From Mucilaginibacter frigoritolerans (GTDB taxonomy: Bacteria > Bacteroidota > Bacteroidia > Sphingobacteriales > Sphingobacteriaceae), in assembly GCF_007830615.1 (NCBI RefSeq), contig NZ_VLLI01000004.1, positions 186,001-250,000 of the forward strand: a DNA stretch of 64,000 nt, read 5' to 3'. Each line of letters starts with the position of its first letter. Within the stretch, counting starts at the first letter, position 1. The position numbers and the translations under genes were made by a program. The notes under the pieces were generated by a model. That model was given only the letters and a program-made list of their open reading frames with translations, searched no databases and had not been told where the DNA came from. Shown piece after piece: positions 52,661-60,748 of the stretch.

Positions 52661-54823
52661 ATGAAAACTAAAATTTACAGGCATATTTTGTGCGGCCTTT
52701 TTGCTGTCGGCACGCTAAATTATGCATCGGCACAAACCAAAGCCGACCAGGCAACAGATGCTCAGATCAGCGCCATTATAAAAAAGTTAACCCTTGAAGA
52801 AAAAATAACCATGCTGCATGCCAGCGGTGTGTTTACTGCAGGAGGTTGTAAAAGGCTGGATATCCCGGTAGTGAAAACAGATGATGGTCCGCTGGGCGTA
52901 CGTGAGGAAGTTAAGGAAGGATGGGGATCAGCCAACCTGACTACCGATTCAGCCACCTTTTTTCCAAACGGATCTGCTTTAGCAGCTACCTGGAACCCGG
53001 AACTGGCTTATCGTTACGGGCATGATATGGGCGAAGAGGCCCGCGCACGTAATATTACGGTGATGCTGGCACCGGCATTTAATATTTGCCGTAACCCGCT
53101 TTGCGGCCGTACTTATGAGTATTACTCAGAAGATCCATTTTTAAATGCAAAACTGGCGGTACAGTCTGTAAAAGGTATCCAAAGTCAGCATGTTGCTGCC
53201 TGTGTGAAACACTTTGCAGTAAATAACCAGGAAATTAACCGCGGCAAGGTAAGTGTTGATGTTAGCGAACGAGCGCTGCGCGAAATTTACCTGCCTGCTT
53301 TTAAAGCATCTATTATAGAAGGTAAAGCCTGGACCATTATGTCGGCCTATAATAAACTAAGAGGTGTTTATTGTTCTGAAAATGACTATCTGCTAAATAA
53401 AGTACTAAAAGGCGAATGGGGATTTAAAGGAATAGTAATAAGCGACTGGGGCGGTGTGCACAGCACAGTTGCGGCCGCCAAAAATGGCCTCGACCTGGAA
53501 ATGGGCTCCAATCCGCCATACAATACGTATTATTTTGCCGATAAACTGCTGGACTCTGTAAAAGCCGGGAAAGTGAGTATTAAATTGATTGATGAAAAAG
53601 TTCGCCGTATTTTATGGGTGCAGTTGCATACCAATATGAGTAAAAACCAGCCCGAAGGAAAAATGAGTACGCCGGAACATGGTAAAACAGCTTATGCTAT
53701 TGCATCAGAATCAATCGTGTTATTGAAAAATGAAAAGAACCTGCTGCCATTAAATACATCAACCATAAAAAGCATAGCCGTTATTGGTGATAATGCAACC
53801 CGTACATTCCACCTGGGGGGCTTCGGTGCCGGTGTTAAGGCCCGCTATGAAATTACTGCACTGGCAGGTTTACAAAACAGGCTGGGTAAAACCATCGACA
53901 TTAAATTTGCGCAGGGTTATTCCGGTAAATACAGTGCTGTGGGCGAGGTAAATTCACCAAGCCATGGGCCTGATTCTGCTTTAATTGCACAGGCCGTTGC
54001 AACTGCAAAAAGTACCGATCTGGCCATCCTGTTTATAGGAGGCAACCGCGATTATGAAAGTGAAAGCCGTGATCGTAAAGATTTAAGTCTGCCTTTTGGC
54101 GAGCAAACTTTGGTTGACGCAGTTACAGCTGCAAACCCTAACACCATTGTTGTGGTAGTAGGTGGTGCACCATATGATATCGGCCAAATCAAAAAGAACA
54201 ACAGCACCATCGTATGGTCATGGTATAATGGTTCTGAAAACGGAAATGCTTTGGCTGATGTGCTGACCGGTAAAATTAATCCATCAGGAAAAATGCCGTT
54301 CACTTTCCCGGCAGAGCTTAAAGATTCGCCTTCTGAGGCACTGAATGCATACCCCGGTGAGAATTTAAAGGTTGATTATAAAGAAGGCATTTTGGTAGGC
54401 TACCGCTGGTTTGATACCAAAAAGATTGAGCCGATGTATTGCTTTGGTTACGGCTTATCATATACTGATTACAAATATTCGGACCTGTTTACCAACAAAA
54501 AAAGCTACAAAGCAACAGATGTAATTACTGCAACCCTAAAAGTTAAAAACACCGGGAAATATGCAGGTAAAGAAACGGTTCAGCTTTATGTGAGCAAAAC
54601 CGGCTCAGCTGTTGAGCGTGCGGAGAAAGAGCTTAAAGCATTTAAAAAAGTAAACATTACGGTAGGGGAAACTGCTAGTGTGACTTTAAATATCCCGGTT
54701 AAAGATTTAGCTTATTACGATACCAAAACCAGCAAATGGGTGGTTGAACCAGGTAAGTATAAAATACTTGCAGGGAAATCATCAAAAGATATTGAAGAAA
54801 ACGCCACAATTACTGTTGAGTAA
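52661..54823 (+). CDS. Secreted GH3 beta-glucosidase
   Basis: 720-residue exported beta-glycosidase. Signal peptide to about ASAQ (25). The TIM-barrel domain has TDDGPLGVREE, KHFAVNNQEINRG and nucleophile D262 in VISDWGGVHS; the alpha/beta sandwich domain has IVLLKNEKNLLPLN and GNRDYESESRDRKDLSLP with the probable acid/base; a fibronectin-III-like domain closes the protein (VKNTGKYAGKETVQLYVS). Typical length and order for bacterial beta-glucosidases. It stands alone between an SDR and a converging dehydrogenase gene. Acts on short beta-linked glucans or plant glycosides in the periplasm. Confidence 0.93.
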   Translation: MKTKIYRHILCGLFAVGTLNYASAQTKADQATDAQISAIIKKLTLEEKITMLHASGVFTAGGCKRLDIPVVKTDDGPLGVREEVKEGWGSANLTTDSATFFPNGSALAATWNPELAYRYGHDMGEEARARNITVMLAPAFNICRNPLCGRTYEYYSEDPFLNAKLAVQSVKGIQSQHVAACVKHFAVNNQEINRGKVSVDVSERALREIYLPAFKASIIEGKAWTIMSAYNKLRGVYCSENDYLLNKVLKGEWGFKGIVISDWGGVHSTVAAAKNGLDLEMGSNPPYNTYYFADKLLDSVKAGKVSIKLIDEKVRRILWVQLHTNMSKNQPEGKMSTPEHGKTAYAIASESIVLLKNEKNLLPLNTSTIKSIAVIGDNATRTFHLGGFGAGVKARYEITALAGLQNRLGKTIDIKFAQGYSGKYSAVGEVNSPSHGPDSALIAQAVATAKSTDLAILFIGGNRDYESESRDRKDLSLPFGEQTLVDAVTAANPNTIVVVVGGAPYDIGQIKKNNSTIVWSWYNGSENGNALADVLTGKINPSGKMPFTFPAELKDSPSEALNAYPGENLKVDYKEGILVGYRWFDTKKIEPMYCFGYGLSYTDYKYSDLFTNKKSYKATDVITATLKVKNTGKYAGKETVQLYVSKTGSAVERAEKELKAFKKVNITVGETASVTLNIPVKDLAYYDTKTSKWVVEPGKYKILAGKSSKDIEENATITVE

Positions 54824-54861
54824 TTTCATCATTATAGCGATGGTTTTAAAATCTTGAGTAT

Positions 54862-54912
54862 TTAAAAATTAACATCATGCCGAACTTGTTTCGGCATGAC
54901 GTTAATTTTTAA
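54862..54912. terminator. Long bidirectional terminator
   Basis: Arms of about 23 bp (TTAAAAATTAAC then TCATGCCGAA, mirrored by TTCGGCATGA and GTTAATTTTTAA) with one internal mismatch, between converging genes. Confidence 0.88.
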
Positions 54913-54914
54913 GA

Positions 54915-55769
54915 TTATCCTCTCACCTGTTTTATCACTGCAATTATATCCTCGTTACCCAGTTTAGCTTCTGCATCCTGAAAAGTTTGATAAGTCACTT
55001 TACCCAGCGGGGTTGAGAGGCCGATATCTTTTGCTAATCGTAAGTCCTTAGCAATATGTTTCAGCGCAAAAGCTGCGGTATAGTTATCTTTAATAATAGC
55101 ATCACCCTTAATTTTAATATACGGGCTACCCATAGCGCCGTTATTAAGCAGCGTAATCAGATCTTCGGTTTTGATGCCATTTTTTTCTGCAAAAAGAACG
55201 GCCTCTGCCAGGCCCTGTGAATAAACGCCCAGCAAAGTATTAATAACCAGTTTAGCTTTATTACCTGCCCCGGTATCGCCAACCAGTATGGTAAGCTTAC
55301 CTATTTTTTCAAGAACAGGTTTGGCCTGCTCAAAAGCTTTTTCATCGCCCCCAACCATAATAACCAAAGTGCCTTCTTCGGCCTGTTTAACACTGCCTGA
55401 TACAGGTGCATCCAGGTAATAATTACCCTGCTGCTCACACAAATCAGCCATTTGTTTACTAATTGCAGGCGAAACGGTACTCATGTTAATAATGATCTTT
55501 CCGCTAACCTTGGCACTCAGTAAACCATTTTCGCCACTAAAAATAGAGGTAATTGCCGCATCGTCAGATACCATAATCACGACTGCATCAGTATCCTGTA
55601 TCAATTTTTGAGGTGATGATGCTGTAGCGGCGCCCATCGCTTTCAGCGTTTCTTCTTTATCAGTACTGCGGTTATAAACGGTTACCGCGTAACCAGCTTT
55701 TATCAATTGCTGCGACATGGGGATCCCCATTTTGCCCAGCCCTATCCAGCCTGTTTTTGTAATACTCAT
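54915..55769 (-). CDS. 3-hydroxyisobutyrate-dehydrogenase-family oxidoreductase
   Basis: 284-residue NAD(P)-dependent beta-hydroxyacid dehydrogenase. GWIGLGKMGIPMSQQLIKAG is the cofactor motif, DAPVSGSVKQAEEGTLVIMVGG the substrate-binding block, and the catalytic lysine lies in GAGNKAKLVINTLLG. Family members oxidise 3-hydroxyisobutyrate, tartronate semialdehyde or act on succinic semialdehyde; which one applies cannot be decided. It is 66 bp downstream of the SDR gene (with a partial R2 between) and may form a unit with it under the Crp/Fnr regulator at 58059. Confidence 0.88.
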   Translation of the reverse strand: MSITKTGWIGLGKMGIPMSQQLIKAGYAVTVYNRSTDKEETLKAMGAATASSPQKLIQDTDAVVIMVSDDAAITSIFSGENGLLSAKVSGKIIINMSTVSPAISKQMADLCEQQGNYYLDAPVSGSVKQAEEGTLVIMVGGDEKAFEQAKPVLEKIGKLTILVGDTGAGNKAKLVINTLLGVYSQGLAEAVLFAEKNGIKTEDLITLLNNGAMGSPYIKIKGDAIIKDNYTAAFALKHIAKDLRLAKDIGLSTPLGKVTYQTFQDAEAKLGNEDIIAVIKQVRG

Positions 55770-55835
55770 GATCTTATTTTTTATGTAGATGTTAAATAAT
55801 TCAAAATTAAATATCTTGTTTGCAAAAGTTCTTTT

Positions 55836-56630
55836 TTAGAACCCTCTCTCCTGGAGAGGGCAGGGTGAGGCTACTACCCCCGACAGTCTTTCATATTCTC
55901 CCAATAGCAATTCCTGCTTGCTCACATCATTTGCCGATTCACAAAACGGGCGCAATTGTTTATGGTAAAAATATTTTCCGCTTACTAATGCTGCTTTGTC
56001 ATTACTTGCTGCCAGCCACGCCTGCGTAACCGGAGCTTCAGCCAAATTATCAGGCGCCAGCGGCCCACCCATTTTTGTGGCAACCCAGCCTGGCTCCAAT
56101 GCATTTGAATATACTTTAGGCAATTTACGGGCTACGGCAAATGCCAAAATTACGTTATGCAGTTTGGAGTCGCTGTAAGCACTAAAACCATTCCATGGAC
56201 GATTTTTCCAGGCAAGATCTTTTAGGCTGGCATCACCATCACGGTGCAGACCTGAGCTGATGTAAATTAATCTTTCGGGCTTATTAATTAAACAGGTAAG
56301 AATATAGGGCGCCAAACTATTAATAGCAAATACATGCGGCAAACTATCCTTTGTGGTAATTCGGCCCTCCAGGTAACCTACTCCAGCATTGTGGATCACC
56401 GCATCAAAATGCCCCAACTCATTCACTTTCTTTGCAAGGTCGATAGTTTCTTCAATGCTCGATAAATCGGCACTCAGCGCAGCTTCTGCACCGGGTACTG
56501 CTTTTAAGGCGTCACCGGCTCTTTTTTCATTACGGCCATGAAGTACCACCTTATGCCCTTCATTAACTAATAAGCGTGCGGCCATCATCCCCAAACCATC
56601 TGCAGAACCTGTTATAAATATTCGCGCCAT
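55836..56630 (-). CDS. SDR-family NAD(P)-dependent oxidoreductase
   Basis: 264-residue short-chain dehydrogenase. Cofactor motif GSADGLGMMAARLL, HNAGVGYLEG, ISSGLH and the catalytic YSDSKLHNVILAF (Tyr and Lys spaced YxxxK). The end VASPCPLQERGF comes from a partial R2 repeat, so the native C-terminus is altered. The Crp/Fnr gene at 58059 lies upstream on the same strand, but an ATPase gene flanked by direct repeats now separates the two. Retinol-dehydrogenase-like; substrate unknown. Confidence 0.87.
   Translation of the reverse strand: MARIFITGSADGLGMMAARLLVNEGHKVVLHGRNEKRAGDALKAVPGAEAALSADLSSIEETIDLAKKVNELGHFDAVIHNAGVGYLEGRITTKDSLPHVFAINSLAPYILTCLINKPERLIYISSGLHRDGDASLKDLAWKNRPWNGFSAYSDSKLHNVILAFAVARKLPKVYSNALEPGWVATKMGGPLAPDNLAEAPVTQAWLAASNDKAALVSGKYFYHKQLRPFCESANDVSKQELLLGEYERLSGVVASPCPLQERGF
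55840..55872. repeat. R2 repeat, partial; contains the end of the SDR gene
   Basis: AACCCTCTCTCCTGGAGAGG then GCAGGGTGAGGCT: one arm of R2. The last ~12 residues and the stop of the SDR gene are read from it. Confidence 0.7.
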
Positions 56631-56660
56631 GTTAAATTATACTTTAATAACAAAGGTGAG

Positions 56661-56741
56661 TAAGTAAAAAACAATATCAGTTAACAAATGGTAAAAAAGC
56701 AGTTACTTGATGTTTTTCCGGATGCGGCTTAAGGATTGCGG
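56661..56741. repeat. Left direct repeat flanking the ATPase gene
   Basis: Nearly identical to 58018-58096; includes 36 identical bases at 56703-56738 and 20 at 56681-56700. It carries a copy of the last 11 codons of the Crp/Fnr gene. Confidence 0.85.
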
Positions 56742-56744
56742 GGT

Positions 56745-57899
56745 TTAAACTGTGTTACGCCAGCTGCTTACCTGGTATTTTGTCCTTTTTTCATTTTCCA
56801 GTCCGCCGTAAATTAGCGTTTTTTCTACTTTAGCAGGTGTAGAAATATCTTCAAAGCGATCTAATTCTTTAAATAGAGAAGATGAAACAGTTTGAGTCGC
56901 TTTTATTTCAAAGATGGAAAAACCTTGGCCTTTCTTCATTAATAAATCAACTTCATGACCATTACTGTCCTGCCAGAAATAATAATCTTCGTGCAAGTAT
57001 AAATGATGATTGTTTTTTTGAAATTCAGCTACAATCATATTTTCGAAAACATTCCCTTTTAAACGGTTGTCTTCCATTTCGACGGGTGTTTTATTTCCAA
57101 GCAGGTAGTTTAATAAGCCGGTGTCATAGAAATACAACTTGGGACTTTTGATTAGACGTTTATTAAAATTCTGATGATAAGGCTGTAGAAGAAAAACGAT
57201 ATAACTGCTTTCTAAAATTGACAGCCACGCCTTGGCTGTATTATGAGAAATATCACACTCGTTGGCTAATGCGCTGAAGTTAAGCAATTGGCCGGTACGC
57301 CCGGCACACAAACCTAAAAAGGTGCGGAATACTGTAAGGTCTCGAATATTCATCAGCTCCGTTACATCTTTTTCAATATATGTTTGAATATAGTTTGAAT
57401 AAAATACAAAGGGATCTATTTCCCGGTCGTATATCGCCGGATAAAATCCTCTTATAGCAACTTCCGCAGCTGAATCTCCAAGTAAGTTTTTTGACTTTAG
57501 TTCACTAAAGTCAAGGGGGAGCAACTTGAATAAAGCCACCCTGCCCGCCAGCGTCTGGGTAATGCTGTTCAGTAAATGGAAATTTTGCGAACCGGATAAA
57601 ATGTATTGTCCCATCAGATGCGATTCATCTACCCGGCCCTGTATATAAGAAAACAATTCCGGCACACGCTGAACCTCATCAAATATTACTTTATTATCGT
57701 AACGATTTAAAAACGCAATGGGATCTTCTGTTGCAAACGAACGTGTATTAGGGTTTTCAAGTGATACGTACCTGTAGTCATCGAACAGCTCCCGAAGCAA
57801 GGTAGTTTTGCCAGATTGCCTCGGTCCCGTTAAAGCTAGTATAGGGAATTTTTGCTGTTGTGCTTTAATAATTGGTGCTATCTGCCTGGGAATAAACAT
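56745..57899 (-). CDS. AAA ATPase with DUF4143 domain
   Basis: 384-residue cytoplasmic ATPase of the AAA_14/DUF4143 group. Walker A ALTGPRQSGKTTLLREL, Walker B NKVIFDEVQRVPEL, sensor region QYILSGSQNFHL, then DUF4143 (ETYIEKDVTELMNIRDL; GRTGQLLNFSALANECDIS winged-helix part) and a nuclease-like end (DSNGHEVDLLMKKGQGFSIFEIKAT) recalling the PD-(D/E)XK fold. These genes are numerous, variable between strains and of unsettled function. It is bracketed by ~80-bp direct repeats that duplicate the end of the adjacent Crp/Fnr gene, so it looks inserted. Tandem 15-mers lie upstream. Confidence 0.9.
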   Translation of the reverse strand: MFIPRQIAPIIKAQQQKFPILALTGPRQSGKTTLLRELFDDYRYVSLENPNTRSFATEDPIAFLNRYDNKVIFDEVQRVPELFSYIQGRVDESHLMGQYILSGSQNFHLLNSITQTLAGRVALFKLLPLDFSELKSKNLLGDSAAEVAIRGFYPAIYDREIDPFVFYSNYIQTYIEKDVTELMNIRDLTVFRTFLGLCAGRTGQLLNFSALANECDISHNTAKAWLSILESSYIVFLLQPYHQNFNKRLIKSPKLYFYDTGLLNYLLGNKTPVEMEDNRLKGNVFENMIVAEFQKNNHHLYLHEDYYFWQDSNGHEVDLLMKKGQGFSIFEIKATQTVSSSLFKELDRFEDISTPAKVEKTLIYGGLENEKRTKYQVSSWRNTV

Positions 57900-57971
57900 A
57901 GTTATAGAATGTTTGGTACAAAAATAAGTAATAAACTTCAGCCAATTTATAGTTTACATGATATTTACTTA

Positions 57972-58008
57972 CAAAATACATAGAATTTAAATGCAAAATA
58001 CATAGAAT
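57972..58008. promoter_or_regulatory. Tandem 15-mer upstream of the ATPase gene
   Basis: CAAAATACATAGAAT occurs twice, at 57972-57986 and 57994-58008 (period 22 bp, two helical turns), 73 bases upstream of the ATPase start. Possible operator. Confidence 0.5.
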
Positions 58009-58017
58009 CTACTTGCA

Positions 58018-58096
58018 TAAGTAAACAACAATACTGCTTAACAAATGGTAAAAAAGCTTTACTTGATGTTTTTCCGGATGCGGCTTAAGGATTGTG
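58018..58096. repeat. Right direct repeat flanking the ATPase gene
   Basis: Partner of 56661-56741, period 1357 bp. This copy is joined to the intact Crp/Fnr gene and includes its stop codon (58059-58061). Confidence 0.85.
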
Positions 58097-58631
58097 GTGT
58101 AATACCCAGGTATGATGCAATGTCTTTTAACGGAACCCGTAAGGCAATATCGGGATGTTGCATGGTAAATATGCGGTACTGGGTTTCGGCATCCTCGCCC
58201 AGGTAGGCATTGCGGGTATTTACCTTTCTAATTAGGTTCAGCTGGTTTAGCTGATCAATCAATTCTTTTAAATAGGGTAATTGCTGATACAATTCAAGCA
58301 GTTTGCTTTTGCTGATGCTCAATACTTCGGTATCGCAGCAGGCCTGTATAAATGATGCGGTATGTACTTCATCATTAAAGCTTTGCAGTATGGAGCAAAG
58401 ATGATTTTCGTTGTAAAAAATATGCGTAACCTCGGTTCCTTTATCATTTACTGTCCCTATCCGTACCACGCCCTTGCAAACAAAAAACATTTCGCGGGCC
58501 ACTTTATCCCCCTCAAATAAAAAATCACCCTCTTTAAAAACCTGAGGTTTAAAATATCCGGCAATAATATTCCCGTCGGCAATGGTTATCGGCCTGAATA
58601 ATTGTAAATAATTGATCAGCTGCTTATCCAT
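58059..58631 (-). CDS. Crp/Fnr-family regulator
   Basis: 190-residue transcription regulator. cNMP-type sensor domain (about 20-120: FKEGDFLFEGDKVAREMFFVCKG, shown as the region around GDFLFEGDKV) and a C-terminal winged helix ending VPLKDIASYLGITPQSLSRIRKNI. It has no cysteines arranged as an Fnr iron-sulfur site. This short form is abundant in Bacteroidota and usually sits next to the oxidoreductase or efflux gene it controls. Here the SDR and dehydrogenase genes on the same strand are the likely targets, now separated from it by the inserted ATPase gene. Confidence 0.88.
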   Translation of the reverse strand: MDKQLINYLQLFRPITIADGNIIAGYFKPQVFKEGDFLFEGDKVAREMFFVCKGVVRIGTVNDKGTEVTHIFYNENHLCSILQSFNDEVHTASFIQACCDTEVLSISKSKLLELYQQLPYLKELIDQLNQLNLIRKVNTRNAYLGEDAETQYRIFTMQHPDIALRVPLKDIASYLGITPQSLSRIRKNIK

Positions 58632-58704
58632 AAATCAAAGATGCATTACATCTAACTAAAATGCGTTATATAATGTTAAAATTAACTATTTAAAAGAAAC
58701 TAAT

Positions 58705-59565
58705 TTATTTCTCATACAACTCAATAAACGCCTTTAACTGCCTTGATGCAGGTACGTTTTTACGGTAAATTAATACGGTGGTCATGGTGCCGAGATCTTT
58801 ACTAATAGCAAAAGTATTTATGGCCCGGCCTGCGTAATATTGGGATATTATTTCGGCAGGCAGGATGCTGATGCCTAATCCTGATTCTACAAAATTAATA
58901 ATGCCTTCAATGGAATTCAATACAATGGGTTTGTATTGGATAATTCCTTTTGAGCCCAGCCAGGTTTCAAGTCTCGCCCTAAAAATGCAGCCCTGGTCAA
59001 ATACAATAATGGTAAGCGGTTGCTTGGTAAGGATATCCGCTAGTTTGGTATATTTTGCCGGAGCAAGTATAACCAGTTGCTCATCTTTAATGTGGATCTG
59101 TTCTAGCTCGGGCATATTAACAGGGGCCGATACAAAAGCGGCGTCCAATTTATAATTCAGCACATCATTGATCAGGGCTGTGCGCATGGCCGATTTAAAC
59201 TCTAGCTCCACATCCGGATATTTTTCCGCAAACAGGTTGATAATTTCAGGTGCCTTAAGGGCCATGGTGGTATCAATGCAGCCCACTTTTAAACTACCAA
59301 TTATTTGCCCCGCATTTTGGATGTCCCTTTTAGCTTCGTCAATTAAATGGCTTATTTTTTTATGGTACTGCATCAGTGTTTCACCAGCCGATGTTAGCTG
59401 CACCTTGCGGGTGGTACGGGTAAAAAGTTCAACGCCAAACTCATCCTCCAGGTTCTTAATCCGCGCCGTAACGTTTGATTGTACGGTAAACATAGCTTCG
59501 GCTGCTTTGGTGAAACTTCCATTGGCTGCAACTGCTTCAAATATTTTAAGATCTTGCGTGTTCAT
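58705..59565 (-). CDS. LysR-family transcription regulator
   Basis: 286-residue LysR regulator: N-terminal winged helix (LKIFEAVAANGSFTKAAEAM, then QSNVTARIKNLEDEFGVELF) and a periplasmic-binding-like effector domain from about 90 (LKVGCIDTTMALKAPEIINLF). It is divergent from the alpha/beta hydrolase gene; the 88-bp gap has two dyads of the T-N11-A kind that LysR proteins bind. So it most likely controls that hydrolase and itself. Effector unknown. Confidence 0.92.
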   Translation of the reverse strand: MNTQDLKIFEAVAANGSFTKAAEAMFTVQSNVTARIKNLEDEFGVELFTRTTRKVQLTSAGETLMQYHKKISHLIDEAKRDIQNAGQIIGSLKVGCIDTTMALKAPEIINLFAEKYPDVELEFKSAMRTALINDVLNYKLDAAFVSAPVNMPELEQIHIKDEQLVILAPAKYTKLADILTKQPLTIIVFDQGCIFRARLETWLGSKGIIQYKPIVLNSIEGIINFVESGLGISILPAEIISQYYAGRAINTFAISKDLGTMTTVLIYRKNVPASRQLKAFIELYEK

Positions 59566-59577
59566 TAATCATTAAAT

Positions 59578-59613
59578 ATGATATTTATTATCATTATTAA
59601 TCGTTTTTAATAA
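59578..59613. promoter_or_regulatory. LysR-type operator pair in a divergent promoter
   Basis: ATGATA-N5-TATCAT (59578-59594) has the T-N11-A form; TTATTAA-N6-TTAATAA (59594-59613) lies next to it. Both sit between the LysR and hydrolase starts. Confidence 0.6.
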
Positions 59614-59653
59614 TCAAATATCTGCATTAATTTTGATTTAAAGAAATAACAAA

Positions 59654-60634
59654 ATGAAAATAAAAACATTGATACAAATAGTGTTGACCGGATTAGCCGG
59701 TATTTGCCTGTTGGCAGAAACTGCGACAGCCCAATCGATAAATCAATCTCAATCAAAAAATAAAATGGAAACAAACGCAATTCATTACCAGAAAATTAAG
59801 GCCGGTGGTTTAAATATTTTTTATCGCGAAGCCGGACCAAAGGATGCACCTGTAGTTTTATTATTGCACGGTTACCCAACATCATCACACATGTTCCGTA
59901 ACCTGATACCAATGCTAAGCGGCAAATACCATGTAATAGCGCCTGATCTGCCGGGATATGGGTATTCAGATGCACCCGACAGAAGTCAGTATACTTATAC
60001 TTTTGATAACCTGGCCAAAACCATGCAGGCTTTTATTGACGAAATGGGCTTGAAACGTTTTGCCGTTTATATATTTGACTACGGCGCGCCGGTAGGCTTG
60101 CGTTTGGCTATGGCTAATCCCGAAAAAATAACAGGCATTATTACGCAAAATGGCAATGCTTATGAAGAAGGTTTAAGCACGGCATGGAACCCTATCCAAA
60201 AATACTGGGAAGATCCATCACAGCAAAATCGTGATGCGTTGAAGGAGTTTACTACCATAAAGCTAAATAAATGGCAGTATGAAGAAGGAGTAAGCGACAC
60301 CACCCTGATTGCCCCCGAAACGTATACACTTGATCAGCATTTTATGGATCGCCCGGAAAACGTGGAAATTCAGTTGGATCTGATGAAAGACTATGCGAAT
60401 AACGTAAAGTTATATCCAGCGTTTCATGCTTATTTCAAAAAATATCAACCAGCTTTATTGGCTGCATGGGGTAATAAGGATCCGTTTTTCCTGCCTGCCG
60501 GGGCCGAAGCTTACAAAAAGGACCTGCCCAATGCAACAGTTAAATTTTATAACACTGGTCATTTCGCGCTCGAAACCCATTGCGTTGAAATAGGCAACGA
60601 TATCCTGGTGTTTTTGGCGAAATTGCCGAAGTAA
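59654..60634 (+). CDS. Secreted alpha/beta hydrolase (epoxide hydrolase / dehalogenase-like)
   Basis: 326-residue exported alpha/beta hydrolase. Signal peptide ends at about TATAQ (27). LLLHGYPTSSHMFRNLIP gives the oxyanion loop (HG at 72-73); nucleophile D142 lies in VYIFDYGAPVG, so the nucleophile is Asp and not Ser, which groups it with epoxide hydrolases and haloalkane dehalogenases; AAWGNKDPFFLP has the acid and NTGHFALETH the base histidine. The natural substrate is unknown. An in-frame ATG at 59765 would give a cytoplasmic form without the signal peptide. Divergent from its likely LysR regulator. Confidence 0.9.
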   Translation: MKIKTLIQIVLTGLAGICLLAETATAQSINQSQSKNKMETNAIHYQKIKAGGLNIFYREAGPKDAPVVLLLHGYPTSSHMFRNLIPMLSGKYHVIAPDLPGYGYSDAPDRSQYTYTFDNLAKTMQAFIDEMGLKRFAVYIFDYGAPVGLRLAMANPEKITGIITQNGNAYEEGLSTAWNPIQKYWEDPSQQNRDALKEFTTIKLNKWQYEEGVSDTTLIAPETYTLDQHFMDRPENVEIQLDLMKDYANNVKLYPAFHAYFKKYQPALLAAWGNKDPFFLPAGAEAYKKDLPNATVKFYNTGHFALETHCVEIGNDILVFLAKLPK

Positions 60635-60655
60635 GAATGGCGATGATATGATGTA

Positions 60656-60748
60656 AGCCCCCTCTAAATCTCCCCCGGTAGGGGAGACTTTAACTTTGCA
60701 CGCACTTATTTGTAAGTCCTCCCTACCGGGGAGGATTTAGGTGGGGCT
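60656..60748. repeat. R2 interspersed repeat; contains the end of the quinone-oxidoreductase-like gene
   Basis: AGCCCCCTCTAAATCTCCCC at the left and GGATTTAGGTGGGGCT at the right, as at 41133-41229. The TAG stop of the minus-strand oxidoreductase gene is at 60723-60725 within it. Confidence 0.88.
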
